A stretch of DNA of 64,000 bases from Hysterangium stoloniferum (taxonomy: Eukaryota; Basidiomycota; Agaricomycetes; Hysterangiales; Hysterangiaceae): contig WHVD01000103.1 of assembly GCA_015178975.1 (NCBI GenBank), forward strand, positions 124,001 to 188,000, given 5' to 3'. The notes under the pieces were generated by a model. It had not been told where the DNA came from. It was given only the letters and a program-made list of their open reading frames with translations, and did not search any database. Shown one piece after another: positions 1 to 9,953 of this stretch. The position numbers and the translations under genes are program-made. The first letter of the stretch is position 1; every line of letters begins with the position of its first letter.

Positions 1-364
1 TCGTCCTTATATGTATACGTCTAGTAACTGCTTACTAATATAGGCGTATGGTCCGTGCTTCTTGCTGCTCGCATATCAGATTCCCAAAATCCAACAATTA
101 CAGCTCTTACATAGTCTATGATGTTCCCTATATTTTTCTGATATTTTTACTATTTTTCCCAGCACTGTAGGTGCAGTATTGAGTGAGTTACCTAGTAAGG
201 TAACTGATGTGTAGGTGCTTAGGTAAGCACCCTGTAGCATACTCCGCTGTGGGTGTGGGAAAGTCTCCTTAGTGTTTACTTTCCTCACACTCACAGGTAT
301 GTAGTTATTTCACAGTTGAATACATTCAGGTTTACTTTCCTCACACTCACAGGGTGTTTGTCAA
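1..364. other. no recognisable gene
   Basis: AT-rich sequence with a short direct repeat (TTTACTTTCCTCACACTCAC occurs near 279 and 331). I see no convincing coding exon or RNA gene. Confidence 0.4.
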
Positions 365-650
365 GAGTTATTCAACTGTTTCAACAAATGAATCAAGTAC
401 CATGATGTGCTAAGGGGATTAGTCATTGATCGTCTTTCTTCAGTTAGCAGTACCGCTGCATCCACCTTTTTGCTCTTTATCACATGCAGTCCCACATAAA
501 ATTAAAGTTACATAGGCTGTGATGCCTTTACTTACGCTTCTTGTACTAATAACAAATTCTATGTGAATCATTACACTGCGTGGAATCTTTGGAAAGAGCT
601 CCCCATGCAAAATGGCATGGACCCTGATGGTAACCATATATCTGTTTCGC
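365..650 (-). repeat. dispersed repeat, copy 1 (gene fragment)
   Basis: This segment matches 20455-21015 in the same orientation. Shared landmarks are TACCATGATGTGCTAA, CATGCAGTCCCACATA, and GAATCTTTGGAAAGAGCTC followed by a CATGCAAAATGGCATG block. On the minus strand both copies read as two short exon-like pieces: one with AILH-ELFPKI, then a GTAAG-like junction, then a piece containing GTACDKE. The two copies have diverged in sequence and length. The most economical reading is two remnants of one minus-strand gene or repeat family. I do not recognise the product, and neither copy looks complete. Confidence 0.5.
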
Positions 651-907
651 GGCGCTGCTACTTAAAGAAACCCTCGTACCCCGAGATCATTTTAGACATT
701 TATTCCCAATCTTGACAGTTAGTTGCAGGTTAGAAAATGATATCCCATCGATCCTTCTCTGATCCGAATCCTGCATGTTGCAGTGGTGCCTTATCGTGAG
801 ACGTTCATTATTATGTTCACAGCAAACATATATGTATTGCATGTATGCGTGTATGCGTGCAGTTACTCATTATACAACGTACATCCCACATCCTCCATCA
901 TAGCTAT

Positions 908-1470
908 CTACTCCACAGAGGGTTCAGGCCCACTGTCACTTGCCGGCGCAACTTTCGACTGCACCAAAGGATTATTGCTGGGCGAACGACGGTGTCTAAT
1001 ATCATCAATGACACACCCGGAAGTTCCATATGTCCAATCAACCACAACAACCGCCTTCCCGGTAGCAAATAATGCCTTCTGACAACGACCGGTAGGGAAT
1101 GGCTGCGAAAGGGGCAGTATTGAAGATTGGGAAGGAGGGGGCTTTTGTAGGGGAGAGGCCGGAGTTAAGCCAGGCAATACAAAGCGCGAGGAGCTGTTGG
1201 GTGCAGGCACAGGCCTGGGTGAGAAAGGATAGGGGATAGTATATGCGGAAGGTTGGGAGTGTGCATATGGACTGGAGGGTGGATGTCATGTCGCCACTGC
1301 TTCCCAGATTCCTGAGCCCTGTCAGTCCTTGGGAGAAGACAGGCTCGAATCCATGAGGCGAGTATGACGTACCTGAGGATGACTCGATTCTTCAAAGAAG
1401 GACCTCCCTCCTTGTCCATGACACGCGTTGAAGAGAGAATACCCACCGCTGACCACGTTTTGTAGGCACC
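908..1470 (-). CDS. hypothetical protein, Pro-rich (partial gene model)
   Basis: Not recognised. On the minus strand an exon-like piece (about 1470-1375) with the peptide CHGQGGRSFFEESSHPQ ends at a good 5' splice site, GTACGT. It is followed by a Pro/Ser-rich open stretch (1210-908) containing SPRPVPAPNSSS and ending in SDSGPEPSVE and a stop. The 1188-1427 part has a diverged copy at 2246-2474 in the same orientation, so this looks like one of two tandem gene relatives. No domain or catalytic motif is visible and the start codon is not identified. It could be a real small secreted or disordered protein, or only the duplicated flank of a lost gene. Confidence 0.25.
1188..1427. repeat. tandem duplicated segment, copy 1
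   Basis: Pairs with 2246-2474. Shared blocks include GGTGAGAAAGGAT, TATGCGGAAGG/TGTGCGGAAGG, GAGTATGACG and CCTTGTCCATGACA, in the same order and spacing. By eye roughly 70% of positions match. Confidence 0.55.
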
Positions 1471-1985
1471 CACCTCACGTGCAGAAAATTCGTCGCATGT
1501 ACAACAAAGATGTCAGGGAAAGCCGCAACACGTGCACGTCTGGACACACATCCACGACCTAGTCGGTATCAGCCTATAATTCTGAGACGACACCATGAAA
1601 GACTCACGTCTGCGGTGGAATACCTACCTCGCACCGCGGTTACGAATACTCAACCGCAGGCTACCCATACTGTCCCCTATGCACTCACGCAGCTTCCCCC
1701 GCGCATACAATACCTCTCCAAAGCCGGAATCAGATACCCACGCTCAAATCATCATGCTCGTCCAAACGATAGCGCAAACCTCCTTGCACTACATACACCG
1801 TGACTCTTCCTCCACCTCAAAGCAGAAGATGACAGTAGGCTCCGACTCCGGGACGTGTGTTTAGCGTGTTGACGCTGGACTTTAAGAATATAGTAGTTAA
1901 GTCCGATAGTAGAGGTTATATCAATATCTCCTTAAAACTGGGTTTAATCTATATGCGAAGAACTCTTGCGCGTCTTGCTGTTTCG

Positions 1986-2750
1986 TCATCGATATCTCCT
2001 GGTGGACTCTTCCGATGAGGGATTTGAACATGGTGGGTTTGGATGGGTTCTTGGAATACGGGCAGTCGTGTCGAGGACGGACGAGGGGATCACCGTCGAT
2101 GGCATTGGGTCCGCGGCCTCACCAGCACTTCGACGAGCGTAGAGACACCGGCGGTGTGAGACGGGAAATGGTTGCGAGGGTGGGATAACCAGCCTGAACG
2201 GATTCGGTCCGCGATCTTGCGCATCTGAGAGTGAAAACAGGATATGGGGAGCTCTTCGGTGCAGGAACAGGCCCGGGTGAGAAAGGATGAGGGATGGTAT
2301 GTGCGGAAGGCTGGAAGTGTGAGTATCGATGTTGATGCCATGTAGCAACTGTTTCCGAGATTGCGGAGTTTGTCAGTATTGCAGGGGAGACAGGGTCAAA
2401 AACATTACACGAGTATGACGGACCTCAGGATGATTCGGCTCGTCAAGAAATGACCACGTTCCTTGTCCATGACAAGCCCAATATCTCACTGTCGGCATAC
2501 ACTCATAATTGTCCTTCTCCGTGTCCTCGACAGTAGCAAGGTTCTTAAGCGTGGTCCGCGACTGTTCTATCACCAACGCCACCAACTCAATCATGATAAC
2601 TTCCCTGCTCATACTCAGCTGCTCACAGAAGAAAAAAAACACCCTACTCACTCGTTTTGGGTTCGGTTCCAACATGCTCTTCACATACACGGATACCCAA
2701 GCATCCCATAATGCAGCTGCACATGCATCCGCGTCACATCGCCCCCCACA
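1986..2750 (-). pseudogene. related hypothetical gene, second tandem copy
   Basis: A minus-strand exon-like stretch (2750 to about 2425) reads through a Leu/Glu-rich helix-like segment into CHGQGTWSFLDEPNHPE. That tail is clearly related to CHGQGGRSFFEESSHPQ of the gene about 1.06 kb to the left. The splice site equivalent to the left copy's GTACGT is GTCCGT here, which is weak. Downstream, 2340-2100 resembles 1290-1190, but the reading frames then diverge. I interpret it as the decayed or alternative partner of a tandem pair. Function unknown. Confidence 0.25.
2246..2474. repeat. tandem duplicated segment, copy 2
   Basis: Direct partner of 1188-1427, same orientation, about 1.05 kb apart. 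Confidence 0.55.
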
Positions 2751-2759
2751 CACTCTCTA

Positions 2760-3255
2760 TCCAAGCACGGGAGGCACACGTCGATGCCTTCAAGTAGATC
2801 CTATTAGATCCCGTGGTTAGGGCGTAAGCATAATAAGTGAAATCCCATCTCCATTGGAAGAAAGGAGGACATACTTGTTTGTCAAAGCATTGTAGTGTTT
2901 CTTCTCTCTGAAAATATTTTGAAAGACGAGGACTGGGAAGGCGAGAAAGTCTAGGAGGAAGAATGAGCGCAAGACGCAGGACTCCAGCACATGTTACGCT
3001 ATGTCACACACACTTATAGCTAGCGACCGAAGACTTAACTGGACGAAGGGGGAGGAGGGGGACTGTCTGTCCACTCACCAGTGGACAAACAGCCCGAGTG
3101 TGAGATGGAGGAACATGCCACTTCCCACCCATCCACTCAGTCGGCATGTTCCTACTTCCATGCCGACTTCCAACATAGCAGTAATGATGATGGCAGACGC
3201 ATGATCGATGTAACGCCATTATTGTCAATAGAAATAAGAGAATAAATAAATAAAG
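2760..3255. other. intergenic; 3' flank of the DIRS-like element
   Basis: No gene seen. It contains a small hairpin (GTCCAC, 6-nt loop, GTGGAC, near 3069-3086) and an AATAAATAAATAAA tract near 3240. The split terminal repeats expected of a Ngaro/DIRS element could not be found by eye. Confidence 0.35.
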
Positions 3256-3262
3256 GAAGAAT

Positions 3263-4410
3263 TCAAGGTAACATTGCAGTACGGAAAGTAGCCATGGCAG
3301 ATCTTAAAGACTGTTGGTCCTGCAAGGAAAAACCAACAAAGGAAGCGAGAATCTCATCACAATGACGCCAATATGTTAAGAAGGAGGAAGAAGTCCATCG
3401 TCCGACTGATATTACAATGAAAGGGTCAACGCCCCACAGAAGCAGATGGGTAGTACCCCTGATGCGAAAAGCATGCCCCTTGCGCAAAGGCAGACCCTCT
3501 AGCATCCAAATTTCACAACAACACTGCAAAAACCAGGATTTGCACATTGGAGCATAGCCATAGGAGTTCTCCATGCAAAAAGAGGCGCCTCTGGTGGCAC
3601 GCTGTGATTGATCTGAAAATGTGCAAGAAGGGCACGATAGGGACTGGTATCACCATCTGTATCAGTGACGTTGATATCATCGCCCTGGCGAAGGTGAGTC
3701 TTGGACCAGGGAATATGGAATTTTGCAAAGGCAATATTCATTGCAGTAACACCTGTAGAAAAAGGTGCACCTCGAGAGATGTGGAAGATGGGATCACAGG
3801 ACCCTGGTGCCTTGATTGTGAGTTCACCCAGGCGACAAGAAGACCAAAATGCAACACATGCCACAGCGAACACAGCAACATCAAAGGAATCCAAAAGATC
3901 CAAGTGGTGTGCCAGAGCACATACATATGCAATGGTTAGAGCTTCACGCTTGGGTAAGAAGGCAGAATCTGGGGCAAGATGTGTGACACTTTTGATGGTT
4001 TGGGACAATAAGGAACCTTCCAACCATGGGGCCCCATTGAGGACATGCCAGAATTGGAGTCCTTGCAGCCACTTTTTGACAGTACAACCCCCAACAAGGC
4101 CAGCCCCCCGGGATGTAAAAAAAAGAGATAGAAGATCTTCAGAGGCAGGCATTTGGTCCGTTTCAGAGATGCCAGCATCATCACAAAAACATGTGAAACA
4201 AAGCAAGCCAGCAGCATAGCCAGCCAGGGAATCATCTGTTAAAGATGACAACATGACTAATCGCCACTGAGCAATCAGAGCTGGAGAAAACAGTGCGGAG
4301 AGAAGTGTGTGATGTGTGAGTGCAAAAGGTGTGAGCCAAGCCAAAAACTGGTCTTTGGCAAGGACATGAGGTTGAGGAATTGAAGGGGAGATACCCAAGG
4401 AGGGATTCAT
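3263..4410 (-). pseudogene. tyrosine recombinase of the DIRS-like element
   Basis: Minus strand. An N-terminal helical part (LTDDSLAGYAAGLLCFT, TVKKWLQGLQFWHVLNGAPW) resembles the core-binding domain of DIRS/Crypton-type recombinases. The catalytic part has the box I Arg in CRLGEL, the box II H..R in GHAFRIRGTTHLLL and a terminal Tyr in TYWR. This enzyme would integrate a circular DNA intermediate without a DDE integrase. The region is in more than one frame and is part of a fossil. Confidence 0.7.
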
Positions 4411-4599
4411 TGAATGTCAGGGCTGTCTGAAGTGAACAACTGAGTGCGGCAAGGAGGAAGTGGCCCCAACTCCCTCCATATCAGATGTTGCAGCACAGGC
4501 ACGTACACGTGCCTCAGCGATGGAGCTAGACATAGAAAAGGTAAGGGGCTAGCTCTGGCGGGAGCTGAACATGAGGATATAATCTCTCAACTGGTAAAC

Positions 4600-6425
4600 C
4601 GCAAAAGCCGCGGGATATTGGGTCCGCCAAGTTGTTAGTAGAGGTTACATACAGAGGGGAAACCATATTATTCGCTGGGAGAAGGGAAGCTGTCATCCGC
4701 CTGACGGAATGATTGTGTTGTAAATTGCATCAGCGACCCCGGTGGAAGGCCCCGATAACACCAGTGTTATCCCCATGATGTGAAGCCCAGCCTTCCCACA
4801 AACACCAAGCGGCCCATTTGGAGCCAACAACAAGGCCAATGCCCCAAGATGTAGAGGCGTCAATGTAAATCTCCAAGTCTAGGATAACACAAGCTAGGAG
4901 GGAACATGTTGGGGCTGGACATGCCAGTGCATCACCAGTGTAAATCAGCAATTAGAGATGGAGAGATGTGATGGTGGGCAAAGTTATCTGGGAAGTGAGA
5001 AATAAAGGAGGCTAACGTGACACGATATGAACAGCCAGCTGTGAGAATGAAGGTAAGATGCTGTAATGAACCATGGAGGGAGGTCGCTTGTGGCCTTGTA
5101 ACTGTTGTGGCAGCAGTGACTAAAAATGTTTCGAGTTTGGTGTGATGCTTAAGGTGTTTCTTCTCAGGGAGAGAAACATTGCGGTGTTGCAAATCCTATA
5201 TGAAGCCAGCATAAGTGACAGTTGATGCAAAGTCCTGACCTTTAGATTGGATATAATGGAAAGGAATACCCAGCAATTGGCTGTAAGACTGAATATCAGC
5301 GAGTGAGTGTTGAAAAACATAGGATGTGCCATTTGAATGGGAAAAGGAGTATGAGGGCTCCCTACAGAGAGCGAAATCATCCACCCACTTTGCAACAAAG
5401 GCCAGAAAATGGTGCAGGAGCAAGTCACAAGTGGCATCTGCAACCTTGCCCTGAATACCAGTAGCAGAAGTGAGACCAAATGGTATACAATGGTCAACAT
5501 AAATTACATCATTGAACATACAAGCAATGTAACATTTGTGGGTGGGAAGAATAGGCGAGTTGCGAAAAGCATCCTTAACATCCAGGGCAGCACCTTCTGT
5601 GCCTGGGGGATACGTAGAAACCTGAAACTAGTGAGTATAATGTATCATGTGTAAGGGCAATGCCACCATGAAGACCAATGTCAAGCAACATGCCAAATCA
5701 GCTCAACCAGCCCAGAAGAATGTGGCGCAACATCAACGTGCTATAGGCTCAACATCAACATGCCCATATGGGCTCAACATCAATGTGCCTATTGGCTCAA
5801 CATCAATGTGCCCATATTGGCTCAACATCAGCATGCCCATATTGGCTCAACATCAACATGCCCATATCGGCTCAACATCAACATGCCCATATTGGCTCAA
5901 CCTCAACATAGCCATAATGGCTCCAATGAGAAATTGCACAAATGAATCCAATAAGAAGATAAGAAGAGCTCATATATTGCGCAACTGCTGCTGCAGTGAA
6001 CCACTTAGTAGGCCAATCCACTGCATTAATCCATGAGTTAGTTGAATAACCCGAAGGATCTTTCTTGCTAAGATGACGAATCATCCACAGATTTGTTGAC
6101 CCAGGCTTGGCAATCAGACCAAGGGGTGCAGTGCGAAAATGTCCTCCAAAGATTGTATGTGCAGCCTCAATGGAAAAAGGACCCAATATCCGGCCAAGGT
6201 GAATCTCCTCCTGCAAATGTTGCAAAAGAAATTCAGGATCCAGGCCAGCAGAAGGAAGATTAGGCAGAATAAAGGTGGATGTAAGGGGAGGGGGATTACC
6301 AATTGGTGATCTATGAATCATATCATAAATGAGAGTAGGGTAACGAGTGGACAAGCCTGCATCAAGCAGAGCTCTACACCATGCATCCGGCACATATGGC
6401 GTTGGTAAAAGGCGTAAACAATTAG
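4600..6425 (-). pseudogene. reverse transcriptase and RNase H region (DIRS-like element)
   Basis: Minus strand, in order: RT amino-terminal motifs with PTLIYDMIHRSPIGNPPP, IFGGHFRTAPLGL and IRHLSKKDPSGYS (about 6400-5990); the palm motif region with IPFGLTSATGIQGKVADAT and KWVDDF (about 5500-5340); RNase H with IYIDASTSWGIGLVVG and GDNTGVIGAFHRGR (about 4870-4740). This RT-RH order, lacking a retroviral protease or integrase, is the DIRS/Ngaro pattern. Several breaks; not functional. Confidence 0.7.
5746..5918. repeat. 25-bp minisatellite in the DIRS-like RT region
   Basis: Seven head-to-tail units of 23-25 bp beginning GGCTCAACATCAACATGCC, with A/G and C/T variants between units. A weaker unit precedes the array. 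The array lies inside the RT part of the element and is not part of the conserved RT sequence, so it arose after insertion or in this sublineage. Confidence 0.9.
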
Positions 6426-7039
6426 TTATGGGGACAAGTCCGTGCAGGATGCATGGTGTCACTGCAGAGAGAGCAAGCGTGGGATGGGTGGCCTGATCCC
6501 CGCTGCTCACAGGCCCCCCGGGCGTTGTACATGACACAGAGCTCAACGCTAGAACCCTGTCGCAGGAACTGACCTCCCCGCCACTCAGCAATGATGGGCC
6601 GGTCCGGATGAGAGGACCTGGTTGCATGACAGAAACATGTGAAATGTGAGTTGTGTGCACCACAGAGGATACAGGAACCCAATGGGGCCTTTGCAGTGGG
6701 TGCTGAGGCCTGAAAGGAATCACTATGATACGGATGGTATGCAGACCCCAGGGTGCAGCGAGAATGGTCAGAAAGGGTGGTATCACTACTCCGAGCTGCC
6801 GGTGTGGGCGATGCAGCATGCAGATTATGTGGTACCACCTGCAATGAATCACCAGGCTGGGCTTGCTGCAGTTCGAAAGACAAAATATAAAACATGTCAG
6901 AGGGATCAGGTACCGTAGGTGACGTTGAATTCCACTGAATGCGCAAAGCTTTGTCCATCTCGAACCAAGCGGGAAACCACATTGCAAAGTCGGGATCTGC
7001 CTGCATTTTGTCACAATGTTTGTATGTAAGCCTGGCCAC
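6422..7039 (-). pseudogene. second gag-like segment with Cys/His motifs (DIRS-like element)
   Basis: A minus-strand segment of about 200 residues. It begins KHCDKMQADPDFAMWF and carries two Cys/His-rich stretches: CILCGAHNSHFTCFC, then a later one containing CSLC and ending in ARTCP. These resemble nucleic-acid-binding knuckles. It sits between the first gag-like ORF and the RT domain of the same element, so it is most simply the distal part of the structural region. Part of a fossil element. Confidence 0.5.
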
Positions 7040-7332
7040 CTTACCACATATGCCACCACTCCCTTTGTTCGACTACTCAAGCATTCCTTGTGCCACCACT
7101 CAATTAACCTTGACCATTGTTCTCCCATTGACCATTGTTCTCCTTTTCCTGCCACATCTTCCTTGTCTTCAGACACCTTTTGTTATCACAATCTTATTGT
7201 TCCAAGCAGATATATAAGTATACATTCCACAGTGATAAGAGGGAATCTTTTCGACCATACAATCCTTTCCCACCCTTCCCTAGGGAGCCCCACATTCATC
7301 TTGTATCATACTGCTACTAAAATAAAGAAAAC
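7040..7332. other. non-coding spacer or small insertion between the two gag-like pieces
   Basis: AT-rich and unlike the flanking coding sequence. It holds a repeated TGACCATTGTTCTCC pair near 7111 and 7131, a TATA-like TATATAAGTATAC near 7209, and an AAAATAAAG tract near 7318. It could be a small LTR or SINE-like insertion, but no target duplication was found. Confidence 0.3.
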
Positions 7333-8358
7333 TTAGTCCTGTCCGTGTTGACCGAGTGAGGCTGATAACGACAGCCTTTCATTGTACCAACCTTGAGCGG
7401 CTGGCACGTCACCACATGTATCTCGTATAATGGATAACCAATTGGCATAGACCTGTAAGAAATCCATGGCAGTAAGTGACGCCTCTGAAGGAAAACAAGC
7501 AGTATCGAGGAAATATTCGCCGGCCCCGTTCCCAACTGAGATTCTAGAATACTTAAGATCTACATTTCCACGAACCCGCTGCAAGGATTTTGTAGTCAAC
7601 ATAGACAAAGGAATATATACCTTCTTGAAAGCCATATGTAAGATCTGGTTAGGAATGGATGCCGGATCCAATTCCAACTTATTATGTCGGATTTCATCGA
7701 AGTCATAAATAGGAGGTGCTTTCAAATAATCCACAGTCCGATATTTACTAGATGTTGAAGTAGATGCATTAGCCAATGCTAACAACAAGTCAGGTCCGCC
7801 CTTGTTGATGGCAGCCATGAGAGGTGCAGTAATGCCTTCCAGTATGGGAAGCGTGGGGTGGGATCCGCTAACATCCCCTTTGCTAACCTGTTCTGACACG
7901 TTCTGGGGTCCCACATCCTGCGTGTCAGATACTAAGCTGCCCGACCCAACCCCCCTTTCAGGTGGGTCCTGCCCCATCTCTATACTCATTCCCCTGTTGC
8001 CTGCCATGGGCGTTACCACACTACGCAAAGCTCCTTCAGAAGGCACGGCCTCCAACGCCTCATCGGCATCCACGTCTGACCTTCCTTCTGCTCTCAGCGA
8101 AGCCCGGACCTTGTTTCGGTCCCGCTTTTCATCATTTGCTCTGACGATAGCGTCCCGCATTGCGTTAAAAAGGCTTTTGACAGAATTAAAGGTCTCGGCA
8201 ACTGGTGCCTCCTCAACATTCGCAAGTCCACTCCCTACAGGCAGTGAGGAGGACCCTGCTCCTCCACTAGAGGTGCCAACCACCCGAGGAACAGCAGGAG
8301 GTAAACCCTGCCCCCTTACGGAAGGTGGCCTTGTATTCTTTCCACGACCCGAAGACAT
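7333..8358 (-). CDS. gag-like ORF of the DIRS-like element
   Basis: An open frame of about 340 residues from the ATG at 8358. The N-terminal half is low-complexity and charged, with many Gly, Ser, Asp and Glu. The C-terminal half is ordered (KYRTVDYLKAPPIYDFDEI onward), as in the capsid-like first ORF of basidiomycete DIRS/Ngaro elements. It lies upstream of RT in the expected order. No zinc knuckle is seen in this piece. Function as a structural protein is inferred from position and family, not from a recognised motif. Confidence 0.55.
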   Translation of the reverse strand: MSSGRGKNTRPPSVRGQGLPPAVPRVVGTSSGGAGSSSLPVGSGLANVEEAPVAETFNSVKSLFNAMRDAIVRANDEKRDRNKVRASLRAEGRSDVDADEALEAVPSEGALRSVVTPMAGNRGMSIEMGQDPPERGVGSGSLVSDTQDVGPQNVSEQVSKGDVSGSHPTLPILEGITAPLMAAINKGGPDLLLALANASTSTSSKYRTVDYLKAPPIYDFDEIRHNKLELDPASIPNQILHMAFKKVYIPLSMLTTKSLQRVRGNVDLKYSRISVGNGAGEYFLDTACFPSEASLTAMDFLQVYANWLSIIRDTCGDVPAAQGWYNERLSLSASLGQHGQD

Positions 8359-8440
8359 GTATGTATGCCGAAATGATGTATATGCAGTTTCAAACGCGAA
8401 CTGCCGTCGATAGACCACCAACAATAAAGATTCCACTCAA

Positions 8441-8690
8441 GCAGACGAGTGGTAGTGTGTTCTCTGAAGTAGGTGCCTTGTTTCACTTTTAGTCAGCACC
8501 CTCTGATCCCGTGGCTCTCGTTGTTCACAGCGGGTTCAGTAGGAATATTACGGCGAAGAACTACTTTTTTTGTAGTTATTTTTGAAAATTAACATTCACG
8601 TATTCTTACATCTTCTGTTCACAATTGAATTATGGGCAGAGCTCCAGAGCTCCAGTAAATAAAGGGCTTTTGTATCACAGAATGATATAG
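8441..8690. other. short intergenic region between the DIRS-like element and the split host gene
   Basis: No gene seen. An inverted TACTTTTTTTGTA-like stretch lies near 8560. This probably holds the 5' terminus of the minus-strand DIRS-like element and the 3' untranslated part of the host gene. Confidence 0.3.
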
Positions 8691-9546
8691 CTAGACTTGA
8701 CGGGAAAATGTTCGATGGGTGTGATGGTGTCCGAGTTTAATCCTCCTCCCATATGCACCTAGGTAGCTGAAAGTACCCTACAAACCTTATTCACAACGTT
8801 AATAGTATTAAATAAGGACAAAATCGACACTCACGGGTCTCGCTCAAATACCGTGTCCGGCCACACAGGGTCATTTATCCAACTGGGCTCCGCATCATAA
8901 GAAGCACGCAACTGCACATTCAGGACAGGTCTACCCGAGGGTCCAGAAATATAACGTGGGGAAGTAGGCTCAAACAGGAATATAGTACACGGTTCCACAT
9001 CTCCGGAGTGACTAAATTACTGTCAGGCTCTGACATGGATGAAGGGGAAAGTGAAACTAACAAATTCTGAGGCATTTCCATAACGACGTGTGTCTCCCAT
9101 TCGTTTACTGTTGCCACAAAGGGGTCAGTATCATTTCAAAAAGACTTTTGTGCTTACTGATCATCAACTCGTGTGGAAGGACACCCTTGATCCCATTTTC
9201 CTCTATGTAAAGTGGTGCGTATGCTCTCCACGCTTTCTGCACTTCAGACGACGGGCCTAAGTCTGCGATATTGACAATGGGCCGGCAGAAATCTTCGATG
9301 CTGCCTTCGCCAATATCATAGGTATATCTACGGGGCAGAAAACTGAGCAACGATCGGGTCAGTGTGCTAGCTCGGAAAATACCTTCTCATTGGTTTTCCA
9401 CCTCGTATTGTTACACTCTCACGCTCGTCTAAATCTGTAAACTCATCCTCGTGGAGGTAAACCCCAACCTCGACTGAGGGTTCCATACCGAGGGTTTCAG
9501 AGAACCACTCATGTAGATTCCCACACACTACAAAATTGCCTGTAAC
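8691..9546 (-). pseudogene. host gene split by a retrotransposon: 3' half (5 exons)
   Basis: Five minus-strand exons join in phase: 9546-9383, 9342-9158, 9107-9062, 9011-8835, 8766-8691 (TAG stop). Introns are 40-70 nt with GTATTT, GTAAGC, GTTAGT and GTGAGT donors; the first three have CTGAC-like branch sites. The peptide includes NFVVCGNLHEWFSETLGMEP, RRYTYDIGEGSIEDFCRP, and FLFEPTSPRYISGPSG, and ends HHHTHRTFSRQV. All exons here are open, so this half shows no decay. The reading frame continues exactly across the retrotransposon into 18308 (GYRDKVT then GNFVVC) once one GTAAC copy is discounted. The C-terminal region matches no family I can name. Confidence 0.75.
9542..9546. other. target site duplication GTAAC (left)
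   Basis: The GTAAC immediately before the 5' LTR is identical to 18304-18308 just after the 3' LTR. Confidence 0.95.
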
Positions 9547-9824
9547 TGTAACGGGAGCGGACCTGGTGGCGGACTTGGCACGGAGCGGTCTACCGCCGTG
9601 TCTCAGGGGGTAAAGAGAGGGTAGATAATTTTCCGATCAGAACACTGTTTCATTTTTATTATCTGTCGCTAGGGGGTTTAGTCTACGAATGCGAGCATAA
9701 ATAGGGAAACCACCCATTAGCTACAGTAGTTATTTCGAATTGGAGCCTATTCCTACTCTGCTCGTTCCTCTTCGTAAGAAGCTCAAACCGAAGGATTACG
9801 CTATCTTTAAAGCCGAACCTTACA
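9547..9824 (+). repeat. 5' LTR of young gypsy element
   Basis: 278 bp, from TGTAACGGGAG to GAACCTTACA. It carries a TATA-like CATAAATAG about 150 bp into the repeat. It matches 18026-18303 at 277 of 278 positions. Confidence 0.95.
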
Positions 9825-9953
9825 CTTTTTGAGTATTTTGTCTTCAATTTCGTATTCTTTTATATTTTCTACTAGTGGACTGATCACCCACTAGGTTTTC
9901 ACAAGAACACGTGTGCACACTACTAAACCAAAAAACCTACCAATACCGTCATA

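Larger units (their letters stand above)
3256..8440 (-). mobile_element. DIRS/Ngaro-like tyrosine-recombinase retrotransposon, broken
   Basis: Minus-strand order: gag-like ORF (8358-7333), a second gag-like piece with Cys/His motifs (7039-6422), RT (about 6420-5120), RNase H (about 4951-4600), tyrosine recombinase (4410-3263). RT and recombinase segments resemble those of basidiomycete DIRS-order elements: IFGGHFRTAPLGL and KPGSTNLWMIRH at the RT start, KWVDDF as the polymerase box, DASTSWGIGLV in RNase H, GHAFRIRGTTHLLL and SYWR-like TYWR in the recombinase. Several breaks are present, and a minisatellite has grown in the RT region. It is an old copy. Terminal repeats were not resolved, so both ends are approximate. 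Confidence 0.8.

Noticed and set aside
3701-4219. A 172-codon plus-strand frame
   Set aside because: Lies exactly opposite the tyrosine recombinase, which has recognisable motifs.
7802-8413. A 203-codon plus-strand frame opposite the DIRS-like gag
   Set aside because: Shadow of the minus-strand gag-like ORF; Ser/Pro-rich complement of its low-complexity half.
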